DNA of 64,000 nt from Streptomyces sp. NRRL F-525. GTDB lineage: Bacteria; Actinomycetota; Actinomycetes; Streptomycetales; Streptomycetaceae. A program made the translations under genes and the position numbers. The stretch lies in contig NZ_JNXE01000010.1 of NCBI RefSeq assembly GCF_000716605.1, positions 62,001-126,000 of the forward strand. The letters are read 5' to 3'. Below, piece by piece: positions 1-7,596 of this stretch (position 1 is the first letter of the stretch; each line of letters starts with the position of its first letter). The notes beneath the pieces were generated by a model. That model worked only from the letters and a program-made list of their open reading frames with translations. It was not told the DNA's origin and did no database searches.

Positions 1-259
1 TCGGGTCGATGGTGATGCAGCCGAAGTCCATCGCAACCGTGGTGGTGGTCTTGCGCGGGGTGTGGGACAGGTCGTCCACGCCCGCCGCGACCTCGGTGAT
101 GGCGGCCTCGGTGGTGAGCGGCTCGATCTCGGAGATCGCGCCCACCGTGGTGGTCTTGCCCACGCCGAAGCCGCCCGCGACGACCATCTTGACCGGCAGC
201 GGCGGTCGTACGACGGTCTGCGCAGCCGCACCGCGGGCGACCGGTTCAGTCGGTGTCAC
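1..259 (-). CDS. cvnD: Conservon GTPase (CvnD-type ATP/GTP-binding protein), 3' part cut by window edge
   Basis: Only the first 86 or so codons are present; the rest lies beyond base 1. The GTG start at 259 opens a protein with a Walker A motif GGFGVGKTT about 25 residues in, followed by the ISEIEPLTTE and TTTTVAMDFG segments typical of the small Ras/Mgl-like GTPases of Streptomyces conservons. It overlaps the end of the DUF742 gene by 14 bases and is the last of four co-transcribed genes. Family knowledge: CvnD works with CvnA, B and C in a membrane-associated, G-protein-like signalling complex. Family assignment is secure; which numbered conservon this is cannot be told from here. Confidence 0.9.
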   Translation of the reverse strand, partial: MTPTEPVARGAAAQTVVRPPLPVKMVVAGGFGVGKTTTVGAISEIEPLTTEAAITEVAAGVDDLSHTPRKTTTTVAMDFGCITIDP

Positions 260-701
260 GGAGTACTCCCCGGGAGTTGGGGATGGCGCGGAGGCCATCG
301 ATGACCCTTCGCAGGACGGTTGCGTCATGGGTGATGTCGGTGTTGGGCACGTGCACCGTCAACTGCCCGGCGGCACGCAGGTCTTCGGCGAGCACCCGCA
401 CCACGTTCAGGTGCAGCCGCAGCCGGGCCGCGATCTCCGCGAGGGACTGCGGCTGCCGGCACGCGGCGACGATGTCGTGCTGCTCGAAGGAGAGCCGGTC
501 GAGGACTTCCAGCCCGGCGGCCGTGGCCACCACCTGGGTCTCGACCGGGATCGGCCGCCCGGAGTCGGCCGCTCCGGCGCCCGCCACCCGGCCGGCGGTG
601 ACCAGGAACGGCCGTACGGCGGAAGGCGTGCGCACCGGATCGCGACCCGGGGGTGTGGCCCCGTCCGCGCCGGCACCGCTCGGAGTGCGGCCGTCGGGCA
701 T
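246..701 (-). CDS. cvnC: Conservon DUF742 protein (CvnC-type)
   Basis: This 151-residue protein carries the DUF742 domain in its C-terminal two thirds. Visible markers are the VRPFLVTAGR segment, the EQHDIVAACRQPQSLAEIAA stretch and the leucine-rich NVVRVLAEDL helix, then a short tail. The fold resembles a winged helix and the protein is a partner of the roadblock and GTPase proteins in conservons. About 36 bases separate it from the roadblock gene, and its end overlaps the GTPase start by 14 bases. The N-terminal ~35 residues are Pro/Gly-rich and of low complexity, so a slightly later start is possible. Confidence 0.92.
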   Translation of the reverse strand: MPDGRTPSGAGADGATPPGRDPVRTPSAVRPFLVTAGRVAGAGAADSGRPIPVETQVVATAAGLEVLDRLSFEQHDIVAACRQPQSLAEIAARLRLHLNVVRVLAEDLRAAGQLTVHVPNTDITHDATVLRRVIDGLRAIPNSRGVLRDTD

Positions 702-737
702 GAGTGGCTGTTCCTCTCTCGACCGGTCGGGGACCGG

Positions 738-1214
738 TCACCGAGCCGAAGCGGCGCCGACGCTGTTCTTCAGCTGGAGCACCAGCTGGGGGTTGAGCGC
801 GGAACCGGCACGGTTGGCGAACAGCGTCATCTCGTAGGCGATGTTGCCGAGCTTGGCCTCCTTGTCGGTGACGACGCCGAGGACGGCGCCGCTGCCGATC
901 GCGGAGACGAGGACGTGGCCGCCCTCCAGGTCGATGATGACCTTGTTCAGGCCACCGAGACCGTAGTTGCCGGAGGCTCCGGCGGCGAGGCTGGTGATGC
1001 CGGAGACGATGGCCCCGAGCCGCTCCGAGTGGGCGTGTTCACGCAGTTCGGCCACGGCGATCAGCAGGCCGTCGGAGGACACCGCGATGGCGTCGACGAC
1101 ACCCGCGGTCTCCGTCGCGAAACGGTTGAGCAGCCAGTTGAAATCGGCCGCGGCTGCCTGCAGATCGGCCGGCGTGGTGCCCCCCGTGGGAGTGTCACCT
1201 GTCGACGTACTCAC
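738..1214 (-). CDS. cvnB: Conservon roadblock/LC7 domain protein (CvnB-type)
   Basis: A 158-residue roadblock/LC7 protein. After a Thr/Pro-rich N-terminus come the FNWLLNRFATETAGVVDAIA helix and the VSSDGLLIA strand, then GLGGLNKVIIDLEGGHVLV, the usual order of this fold. Such proteins are thought to act as GTPase-regulating partners of CvnD (family knowledge). The ATG at 1214 overlaps the stop of the sensor kinase in an ATGA arrangement, so translation is probably coupled. This supports the start and a single conservon operon. Confidence 0.93.
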   Translation of the reverse strand: MSTSTGDTPTGGTTPADLQAAAADFNWLLNRFATETAGVVDAIAVSSDGLLIAVAELREHAHSERLGAIVSGITSLAAGASGNYGLGGLNKVIIDLEGGHVLVSAIGSGAVLGVVTDKEAKLGNIAYEMTLFANRAGSALNPQLVLQLKNSVGAASAR

Positions 1215-3724
1215 TGCTCCGCTCCTTTCGGGAGGTGGTTCTGGTCGTGCGGGTGGTTCGCGTCCGGGGCCCGCAGGCCCGTGAGGGTGTCGCTGTCGCG
1301 ATGCGCCTGTTCTACGGCGGCCTCGAACTCTTCGAGGGCCGAGCGGACGGCGTCCGCGTCGGCGGGCCGGGGGGCCTGCCGTGCGGCTTGCTGGGCGGCG
1401 GCGTCGGCGCCCGTACGAAGGGTGGCACCCCTGACCCGGCGCCGCAGGGGCCGGGAGCCCCCGGCGTCGTCAGGGGCGGTGGCGGACTCGTCCGCCGGGG
1501 CGTGGTGGGTGACGGGCGGGGCGGCCGCGGCGGCTGTCGGCGCCGTCTCGTACCGGGAGACCCTGCGGGGGAGCGGTGTGGGCTCGTCGTCGGCGCGCAT
1601 GTGCTCGGAGGTGATCGGCTCGGGCCTGCTCAGGGTGATCGACGGCCGCGGACCGGAGTCCGAGGTGGCCCAGGAGGGCGCCGGACGCTGGTCCTGGTTC
1701 GCGGCGGCGGACGGCGCGACGGCCGTGTCCGCGACGGCGGTTGATCCCGCTCCCGACCCCAACTCCGTGTAGCCGGTGTGGGCGGCCGGACCGGTGGAGG
1801 CCAGCGAACTCATCCGCAGCAGCAGCGTCGCCGGGATCGTGATCTCGGCCGTCACACCGCCGCCCGGGGTGCGGGCGAGGGCGACGTCGATGTCCCAGCG
1901 GCGGGCGAGCGTACCGACCACGAACAGGCCCAGCACCTTCGTCGGCACCAGGTCGAGGCGCTCGCGGCGGATCAGCCGGGCGTTCTCCTCGGCGATGCGG
2001 TCGGCGCTCATCCCGAGTCCGTGGTCGGCGACCACGATCAGCGCGTCGTCGCCGTCGGTCCGTACGACCACCTCGACGGGGCTGCCCGCGGGCGAGAACG
2101 AGACCGCGTTCTCCAGGAGTTCGGCCACCATCAGGGTGAGGTCGCCGATGATGTCGGGCTCCACCATGACCTCGGTGTCGGCCCGCAGGCCCACCCGCTG
2201 GAAGCCCTCGATCTGGCCGAGCGCGGCCCGTACGACGTTGGTGAGTTCGGTGGGTCCGCCGTCCAGCACGGTCTCGCGGATGCCGGCGAGCAGCATCAGG
2301 CTGTCCGCGTTGCGGCGCAGGCGGACGGCGATGTGGTCGATGGAGTAGAGCCGCTCAAGGAGCGCCGGGTCGGTCTCGCCGCGCTCCACCGCGTCGATCA
2401 GGGCGAGTTGACGGGTCGTCAGGTTGCTGACGCGGCGGCCGACGTTGCCGAACATCTCGGCGACGTTGCGCCGGCTGATCACCTGGCGGGCCAGCAGCGC
2501 GGCGGCCGTGGTCTGCACATGGTTGAAGGCCTCGGCGAGGTCGCCGATCTCGTCCTTCGCGGTGACCGGCATGTCCCGCAGCAGCGGCGGTCCGTCGTCC
2601 TCGGCGTCGTCGTCGGCGACGCGGGCGAGTTCCCGGCCCGCGACCTCGGCGACCTGCTTCGCGGCGACGGTGAGCGCCTGCACGGGGCGGACCACCGAGC
2701 GGCGCACGATCACCACGAAGACGAGCCACAGCGCGAAGCCGAACAGCGCGAGGTTCAGCAGCAGTCCGGCGCGCCAGGAGGCGGAGCTGGACGCGCTGTC
2801 GGCGCGGCCGGCGATCTGGCCGATGAGCGAGGTGGTGATCTTCAGCCGACTCGCGGCCTGCTGCGGGTAGGACGGGTAGTCGCTCATGGCGTCCGCGAAG
2901 GCCTTGCGGACGGCGCCGGGCGTCTCGGCCTGCAGCCCGCTGGGGTCGATCTGCAGCTCGGCGTAGGCCTCGGCGATCAGCCGCTGCGCCGGGGTGTGCT
3001 CGATGCCGGAGAGCTGGTCGGCCTGGTCCTCGGTGGCGAACCGGGCGAACCTGGCGGCCTGGTAGGTGTAGAGGTCGTAGGAGCCGACCGCGTTGTTGAA
3101 CTCGATGAGCGCGTTGCTGTCACCGGTCGTCGCGGAGAACACGCTGGTCTCGAACGAGCTGTGGGCGGCGTCCGCCCGCAGCACGGAGTCCAGCAGGTTG
3201 CCGGTGAAGGTGGTGGCGAGGTTCGCGTTGTGCTCGAGGTCGAGCCCGTCGATCAGACCGTCGGAGGCGCTGGTGTACGCCGGGTCGATGTTGTCGGCGG
3301 GCAGATAGCTCTGCTCGACGGTGTCGCGCAGCGTCTCCAGGCCGTTGATCTCCTTCAGCGCCTGGGCCTCGCTGGCCGGCAGCCGGTCGCCGAAGGTGTC
3401 GCGCACCTTCTCGACCTGCTTGTCCACGGCCAGTTGGGCCTTGCGGTAGGCGCTCTGCGAGGGAGTGCCGCCGTCGTTGGTGGCCTCGAAGCGGACGGAG
3501 AGCAGGATGGCCTGCTGGTGCTCCGCCTCCACGAGGTTCACCAGCCTGGCGACCTGCCCGCTGTCCCGCACCAGCTGCGCCGCGTCGCTCGCGTCCGTCG
3601 ACTGCCCGACCTCGTCCGAGATGAGATAGGCCAGCAGTACGGCGACCACCGCGAGCGGTACGCCGACGAGCAGATTGAGCTTGCGCCTGAAGGGCCAACG
3701 GTCTGCGAAGCCCCGTATGGACAC
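1211..3724 (-). CDS. cvnA: Conservon sensor histidine kinase-like protein with NIT domain (CvnA-type)
   Basis: A membrane protein of 837 residues. A short cytoplasmic N-terminus precedes transmembrane segment 1 (about 15-36), an extracellular nitrate/nitrite-sensing-type helical region (about 40-315), transmembrane segment 2 (about 317-340) and a HAMP region. A dimerisation stretch LYSIDHIAVRLRR (about 460) retains the Asp-His pair. The ATPase domain has N box ELLENAV (about 535) and G1 box DHGLGM (about 567). The last ~200 residues are a Pro/Ala/Thr-rich tail. An in-frame ORF extends upstream to 3856, but GTG 3724 has GGAGG four bases upstream and gives a normal start just before the first membrane helix. 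The gene heads the operon. Confidence 0.92.
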   Translation of the reverse strand: MSIRGFADRWPFRRKLNLLVGVPLAVVAVLLAYLISDEVGQSTDASDAAQLVRDSGQVARLVNLVEAEHQQAILLSVRFEATNDGGTPSQSAYRKAQLAVDKQVEKVRDTFGDRLPASEAQALKEINGLETLRDTVEQSYLPADNIDPAYTSASDGLIDGLDLEHNANLATTFTGNLLDSVLRADAAHSSFETSVFSATTGDSNALIEFNNAVGSYDLYTYQAARFARFATEDQADQLSGIEHTPAQRLIAEAYAELQIDPSGLQAETPGAVRKAFADAMSDYPSYPQQAASRLKITTSLIGQIAGRADSASSSASWRAGLLLNLALFGFALWLVFVVIVRRSVVRPVQALTVAAKQVAEVAGRELARVADDDAEDDGPPLLRDMPVTAKDEIGDLAEAFNHVQTTAAALLARQVISRRNVAEMFGNVGRRVSNLTTRQLALIDAVERGETDPALLERLYSIDHIAVRLRRNADSLMLLAGIRETVLDGGPTELTNVVRAALGQIEGFQRVGLRADTEVMVEPDIIGDLTLMVAELLENAVSFSPAGSPVEVVVRTDGDDALIVVADHGLGMSADRIAEENARLIRRERLDLVPTKVLGLFVVGTLARRWDIDVALARTPGGGVTAEITIPATLLLRMSSLASTGPAAHTGYTELGSGAGSTAVADTAVAPSAAANQDQRPAPSWATSDSGPRPSITLSRPEPITSEHMRADDEPTPLPRRVSRYETAPTAAAAAPPVTHHAPADESATAPDDAGGSRPLRRRVRGATLRTGADAAAQQAARQAPRPADADAVRSALEEFEAAVEQAHRDSDTLTGLRAPDANHPHDQNHLPKGAEQ

Positions 3725-4088
3725 CAGGCCTCCTTCGTGGGGTGTTGTCACGATACGCGCAGCGACGCGTGTGACTGTTTTTGATCGAAGCGGCCCCCGC
3801 ACACCGCTGTGACCGACGCCAACTCCGGGGAGACTACCGCCTCTTTGAACGATCAAGTGCGTCGCCCTACGTCAAGAATCAATTACAAAGCGACCGTGTT
3901 CGTGACCGGTCTGTTTACGTTGCCTTCACAACTGGGCACCCATTGAGGCCAATCGGTGACCAGAGTTCTCTTGACTGACCAAGAACCGGCTGGATTGGAT
4001 CAGCGGAGTGCGGCGTTCACGCCCCGCGCGTCGACGCCACCGCCATGCCTGCACGCCTGTGCCAACATCCAAACCCGGAACGGGAATT
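3725..4088. other. Divergent intergenic region between conservon 1 and the binding-protein gene
   Basis: This 364-base region must hold the promoters of both divergent genes. It is clearly more AT-rich than its neighbours, for example around 3840-3960. An imperfect inverted repeat GTTCTCTTG / CAAGAAC lies at 3965-3986, about 100 bases before the binding-protein start, and could be an operator. I see no convincing gene. A reading frame open from 4008 into the binding protein lacks a ribosome binding site. Confidence 0.5.
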
Positions 4089-5051
4089 GTGACTTCTAAA
4101 GCGAAGAACAGCTGGTCCAGCACTAGGTACCCCGGCGCGGCCGCCATCGCGCTCGCCGCGACGGCTGCGCTTGTCACGGGATGTGGTTCGTCCTCCGACA
4201 GCAAGTCCGACAACCCGCTCTCCGGCGGCAAGGCCGGCGGCGACACCGTCGTCGTCGGCTCGAACAACTTCGCCGAGAGCATCCTGATCGCCGACATCTA
4301 CGGCGAGGCTCTCAAGGCCAAGGGCGTCAAGGTCACTTACAAGCCGAACATCGGCAGTCGTGAGACGACGTACGGCCTGCTCAAGAACGGCACGATATCC
4401 GTGCTGCCCGAGTACAACGGCGCGCTGCTGGCCTACCTCGACCCGAAGGCCACCCCGGCGACCCTCGCGGCGACCACGGCCGCGATCAACGCCAAGCTGG
4501 ACTCCAAGCTGACGCTGCTGGACCCGGCGGCGGCGGAGGACAAGGACACGGTCACGCTCAACGCGGAGACCGCGAAGAAGTACAGCCTCACGTCCGACTC
4601 CTCCATCGCGGACCTCAAGTCCATCGCGAAGGACCTGGTCATCGGCGCCTCGCCGGAGTTCCAGACCCGGCAGCAGGGTCTGGTGGGCCTGAAGTCGGTC
4701 TACGGCCTGGAGTTCAAGTCCTTCAAGGCGCTGGACGCGGGCGGTCCGCTGACGGCGGCCGCGCTGAAGAAGAACACGGTGCAGGCGGCCGACCTCTTCA
4801 GCACGGACCCGACCATCGTCAAGGAGAAGCACGTCACGCTCCAGGACCCGAAGCGGCTCTTCGGCTTCGAGAACGTGCAGCCCCTCGTCTACAAGAGCGG
4901 CCTCTCCGCGGCCGGTGTCGCCGCCCTCAACGCGGTCTCCGCGAAGCTCGACACGGCGACCCTGCTGGACCTCGACACCCAGGTCCAGTCCCAGAACAAG
5001 GACCCGCTGGACGTCGCGAAGGCGTGGCTGAAGACGGCCGGCCTGAGCTGA
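4089..5051 (+). CDS. Glycine betaine/choline-type ABC transporter substrate-binding lipoprotein (OpuAC/OsmX family)
   Basis: A 320-residue lipoprotein. The chosen GTG start gives a positively charged n-region, a hydrophobic stretch and a lipobox LVTGC with the lipidated cysteine near residue 32. The mature part opens with VVVGSNNFAESILIADIYGE and continues with IGSRETTYGLLKNG and VLPEYNGALL, all typical of the ProX/OsmF/OpuCC family that binds quaternary ammonium osmoprotectants. It would sit on the outer face of the membrane and deliver ligand to a permease. No permease or ATPase gene is adjacent, so it is an orphan here. An upstream start at 4008 would add 27 residues with no good ribosome binding site. 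The exact ligand is not predictable. Confidence 0.85.
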   Translation: MTSKAKNSWSSTRYPGAAAIALAATAALVTGCGSSSDSKSDNPLSGGKAGGDTVVVGSNNFAESILIADIYGEALKAKGVKVTYKPNIGSRETTYGLLKNGTISVLPEYNGALLAYLDPKATPATLAATTAAINAKLDSKLTLLDPAAAEDKDTVTLNAETAKKYSLTSDSSIADLKSIAKDLVIGASPEFQTRQQGLVGLKSVYGLEFKSFKALDAGGPLTAAALKKNTVQAADLFSTDPTIVKEKHVTLQDPKRLFGFENVQPLVYKSGLSAAGVAALNAVSAKLDTATLLDLDTQVQSQNKDPLDVAKAWLKTAGLS

Positions 5052-5063
5052 CCTTCCCCGGCG

Positions 5064-5106
5064 ACGACGCGGGTGCCTCCGTTTCTCCGGGAGGCACCCG
5101 CGTCGT
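5064..5106. terminator. Strong bidirectional hairpin terminator between convergent genes
   Basis: A perfect 17-base stem (ACGACGCGGGTGCCTCC at 5064-5080 paired with 5090-5106) closes a 9-base loop. It begins 13 bases after the binding-protein stop and ends 3 bases before the stop of the convergent GH43 gene, so it can serve both. There is no T-tract, which is usual for Streptomyces. Confidence 0.85.
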
Positions 5107-5108
5107 GC

Positions 5109-6506
5109 TCAGTACCCGACGTGGAAGGTCGCGTCCTGCTGGTCCGTGGCCGTGGAGACCGGGTCGATCCGCAGGACGTAGTTGGAGTGCCGGATGTACC
5201 GCGTCGGATTGTTGTACGACCGGAACGACGCCCAGGAGGAGTCCGCGAGCCCCGCGGTCCGGTAGAACGTGGCGTCCCCGGCGAACGTCGACGTGCCGTC
5301 GTTCACGTCGAGTTGGAGCGCGTAGTTGTAATGCCGCAGATACCGGGTCGGGTAGTTGACCGACTGGAAGGACACCCCGGCCGAGTCCGCGAGGCCCGGA
5401 ACCAGGGTCCACTGCGAGTCGGTGTACGGGTCGAAGGCGTACTCGTCGATCCGCCCGACGAAATTCGAGTGCCGGACGTAACGCGCCGGGTAGTTGTAGG
5501 ACTTGAGCCGGTTCCAGGCCGGAGTGCCCCACTTGGCAACGAGGTTGTTGTACTCGGCCGTGGTGATCGGCTGGATGCCGCAGTGCTTGGAGTTGAGCGG
5601 CTGGGTGTACAGCTTCTGGTCGACGGCGGTCCAGGTACCGGCGGCGAGACTGCTGGTCTGCCAGGCGTAGAAGACGCCATTCGGATCCCAGGTATCACCC
5701 CAGAGGTACCAAGTACCGCTGGACGCAAGGGACTTGACCAACGTCGGCGCCTCGGTGCCGTTGTGCGAGACCGCCGTACTGAACTCGGTGAAACTGCCCG
5801 GGTCCAGTGACGTGGACTTCGCGCCGACCAGCGTCGAATTCTTCTTGAAATAGAGGTAGTTGACCCCGTTCACACCCACGGCCAGATCGCCGTCGATGAC
5901 GTCGTACCCGGGGTCGAAGAACACCTGCGGATCACCGGCGGTCACGAAGTCGCTCGTGTAGTTGACCATGATGACGTTGTGGCCGCTGTCGTTGACGGCC
6001 GAGTAGATCACCCCGTACTGCCCGCGCCCCGCGTCCCAGAACGACTCCGGCGCCCACGCGTGGGTGTCCAGGTCGTGCACCTTCATCCGCCGGTAGCCGG
6101 TGAAGGTACGCAGATCGGTGGAGTCCCAGACGTGGATGTACTGGCTGACGTACGACCAGTCGGTGCCGTTGAGGTCGGTCGCGAGGACCACGAACGTGCC
6201 GTCCTGCTTGCGCAGGATGAACGGGTCGCGCAGGCCGAGGGAGCCGGCGGTGGGGGTGGCGACGGGGGCGTTCTGGTTGAGCGGGGTCCACTGCAGACCG
6301 TCGGGGCTGACGGCCAGGTGGAGGCCGTAGTTGGCGCCGAGGAACGTCGGCGACTCGGTGAAGTAGCACATGACGTAAGCCGAGTTGGTCGCGGCCCGCG
6401 CGCTGCCCGCGCCGAGCGTGAGCGCGCCGGTGGCCGCGAGGGGGACGGTCGCGGCCATGCCGAGGAAGAGACGGCGGGACGGGTGGGGGAGAGGGGGGAC
6501 GGCCAT
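5109..6506 (-). CDS. Secreted GH43-family glycoside hydrolase with C-terminal AbfB (CBM42) arabinose-binding domain
   Basis: A 465-residue protein probably exported by Tat: SRRLFLG near residue 10, then a hydrophobic core and an ARA cleavage site near 38. The catalytic five-blade beta-propeller (about 40-320) shows the GH43 landmarks RDPFILRK, HAWAPESFWD and GTEAPTLVK, which carry the acidic residues. The C-terminal ~140 residues hold three AbfB-type repeats, each with a variant of SYNYPARYVRHSNF, i.e. CBM42, which binds arabinofuranose side chains. The likely role is extracellular removal of arabinose from arabinan or arabinoxylan. GGAG lies five bases before the ATG. A perfect inverted repeat lies just upstream (6550-6580). 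Confidence 0.9.
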   Translation of the reverse strand: MAVPPLPHPSRRLFLGMAATVPLAATGALTLGAGSARAATNSAYVMCYFTESPTFLGANYGLHLAVSPDGLQWTPLNQNAPVATPTAGSLGLRDPFILRKQDGTFVVLATDLNGTDWSYVSQYIHVWDSTDLRTFTGYRRMKVHDLDTHAWAPESFWDAGRGQYGVIYSAVNDSGHNVIMVNYTSDFVTAGDPQVFFDPGYDVIDGDLAVGVNGVNYLYFKKNSTLVGAKSTSLDPGSFTEFSTAVSHNGTEAPTLVKSLASSGTWYLWGDTWDPNGVFYAWQTSSLAAGTWTAVDQKLYTQPLNSKHCGIQPITTAEYNNLVAKWGTPAWNRLKSYNYPARYVRHSNFVGRIDEYAFDPYTDSQWTLVPGLADSAGVSFQSVNYPTRYLRHYNYALQLDVNDGTSTFAGDATFYRTAGLADSSWASFRSYNNPTRYIRHSNYVLRIDPVSTATDQQDATFHVGY

Positions 6507-6549
6507 GTGTTCTCCAGGGGGTGACGAGCGGCCCGATACTTCCTGTCGT

Positions 6550-6580
6550 TCGACTTACCGAACGGGGTTCGGTAAGTCGA
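6550..6580. promoter_or_regulatory. Perfect inverted repeat upstream of the GH43 gene, probable operator
   Basis: Arms of 14 bases, TCGACTTACCGAAC (6550-6563) and its exact complement (6567-6580), flank a GGG spacer. The centre is about 60 bases upstream of the GH43 start codon, a position suited to a repressor or activator site. A weak terminator of the upstream ROK kinase gene is the alternative, but the stem is not especially GC-rich and no T-run follows. Confidence 0.6.
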
Positions 6581-6660
6581 TCAGAAGGTAGAGATGGGGC
6601 GTGTGCGCGTCAATCACACGGTCGTGCTTGGCCGGTTCTTGTCGTTCACGTAGGCGTCCG

Positions 6661-7596
6661 CTACGAGCCTCCTGTGTGGATCAGGAGTTCCGCCCGCGCC
6701 CGGGCCGCCGCCCCGACCGCCACCGCGTCCCCGCCCAGCCGCGCCGGCAGCACCCGCACCGGATGACCGCTCACCGGCGGCTCCACCGCCAGCGTCTCCT
6801 GTACGGCGGACTCGACCAGCTCCCACGACCGGCTCACACCCCCGCCGATCACACACGTCGTGACGTCCAGCAGCCCCGCCGTGATCAGCAGCGCACGGGC
6901 GACACCGCGCCCCACCGCCGCGTATACGGCCCGCGCGTCCGGATCGCCCGCCCGGGCCGCCTCGGCGACCTCGCGGGCCGTGAGCGCACGCCCCGTCCGC
7001 TCCCCGTACCGCGCCGCGATCGACCGCCCCGAGGCCAGCGTCTCCAGATGCCCTCTTCCCCCGCAGGTGCACGGCAGTTCACCGAACCCGGGCACGTGGC
7101 CGATCTCGCCCGCGGCACCGCGCGGCCCGTCGTAAAGGGTGCCATTCAGCCAGAGTGCGCCGCCGACGCCGGTGCCGAGGGTCATCCCGAGCACGTTCTC
7201 CTCACCGGCGACCGCACCCCGCGCCACCTCCCCGCGCAGAAACGCGTTCACGTCGTTGTCGAGGAACGCCGGTACGCCCAGGGCCTGTTGGACGGTCGCC
7301 GTCACCTCGAACCCGGCCCAGTCGCGAAAGGAGTCGCTCGCCACGAGGATCCGCCCGGCCCGCACGTCCACGAGCCCGGCCGCGCCGACCCCGACCCCGA
7401 GCAACCGGGCGGGCGTACGGTCCAGCAGCAGCCGTAGCGCGGAGAGCGCGGCACCGACCATCGCCGCCCCGCCCTCACTCGCGGGGGTCGGCACCTCCGT
7501 CCGGTCCAGGACGTCGAGTTGAGGCGTGCACAGCACGACCTGGGTGGTCGTGCCGCCGATGTCGACGCCGACGACCACCTCCGGGGAGTCCGTCAC
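6661..7596 (-). CDS. ROK family sugar kinase (glucokinase-like)
   Basis: A 311-residue ROK-fold kinase without a DNA-binding domain. It starts with the phosphate-binding loop VVVGVDIGGTTTQVVL. It has FLDNDVNAFLRGE around the catalytic aspartate, GMTLGTGVGGALWLNG, and a zinc-binding-type segment CTCGGRGHLE. It would phosphorylate a hexose or amino sugar in the cytoplasm. The start overlaps the end of the ABC ATPase gene by four bases (ATGA type), which places it last in the transporter operon and suggests that the imported compound contains, or is processed to, a sugar. The substrate cannot be read from the sequence. Confidence 0.9.
   Translation of the reverse strand: MTDSPEVVVGVDIGGTTTQVVLCTPQLDVLDRTEVPTPASEGGAAMVGAALSALRLLLDRTPARLLGVGVGAAGLVDVRAGRILVASDSFRDWAGFEVTATVQQALGVPAFLDNDVNAFLRGEVARGAVAGEENVLGMTLGTGVGGALWLNGTLYDGPRGAAGEIGHVPGFGELPCTCGGRGHLETLASGRSIAARYGERTGRALTAREVAEAARAGDPDARAVYAAVGRGVARALLITAGLLDVTTCVIGGGVSRSWELVESAVQETLAVEPPVSGHPVRVLPARLGGDAVAVGAAARARAELLIHTGGS

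Noticed and set aside
9..3784. Long plus-strand ORFs (9-1772, 1778-3784) opposite conservon 1
   Set aside because: They lie antisense to four recognised conservon genes, have low-complexity Arg/Gly/Val-rich translations and no domains; they are high-GC shadow frames.
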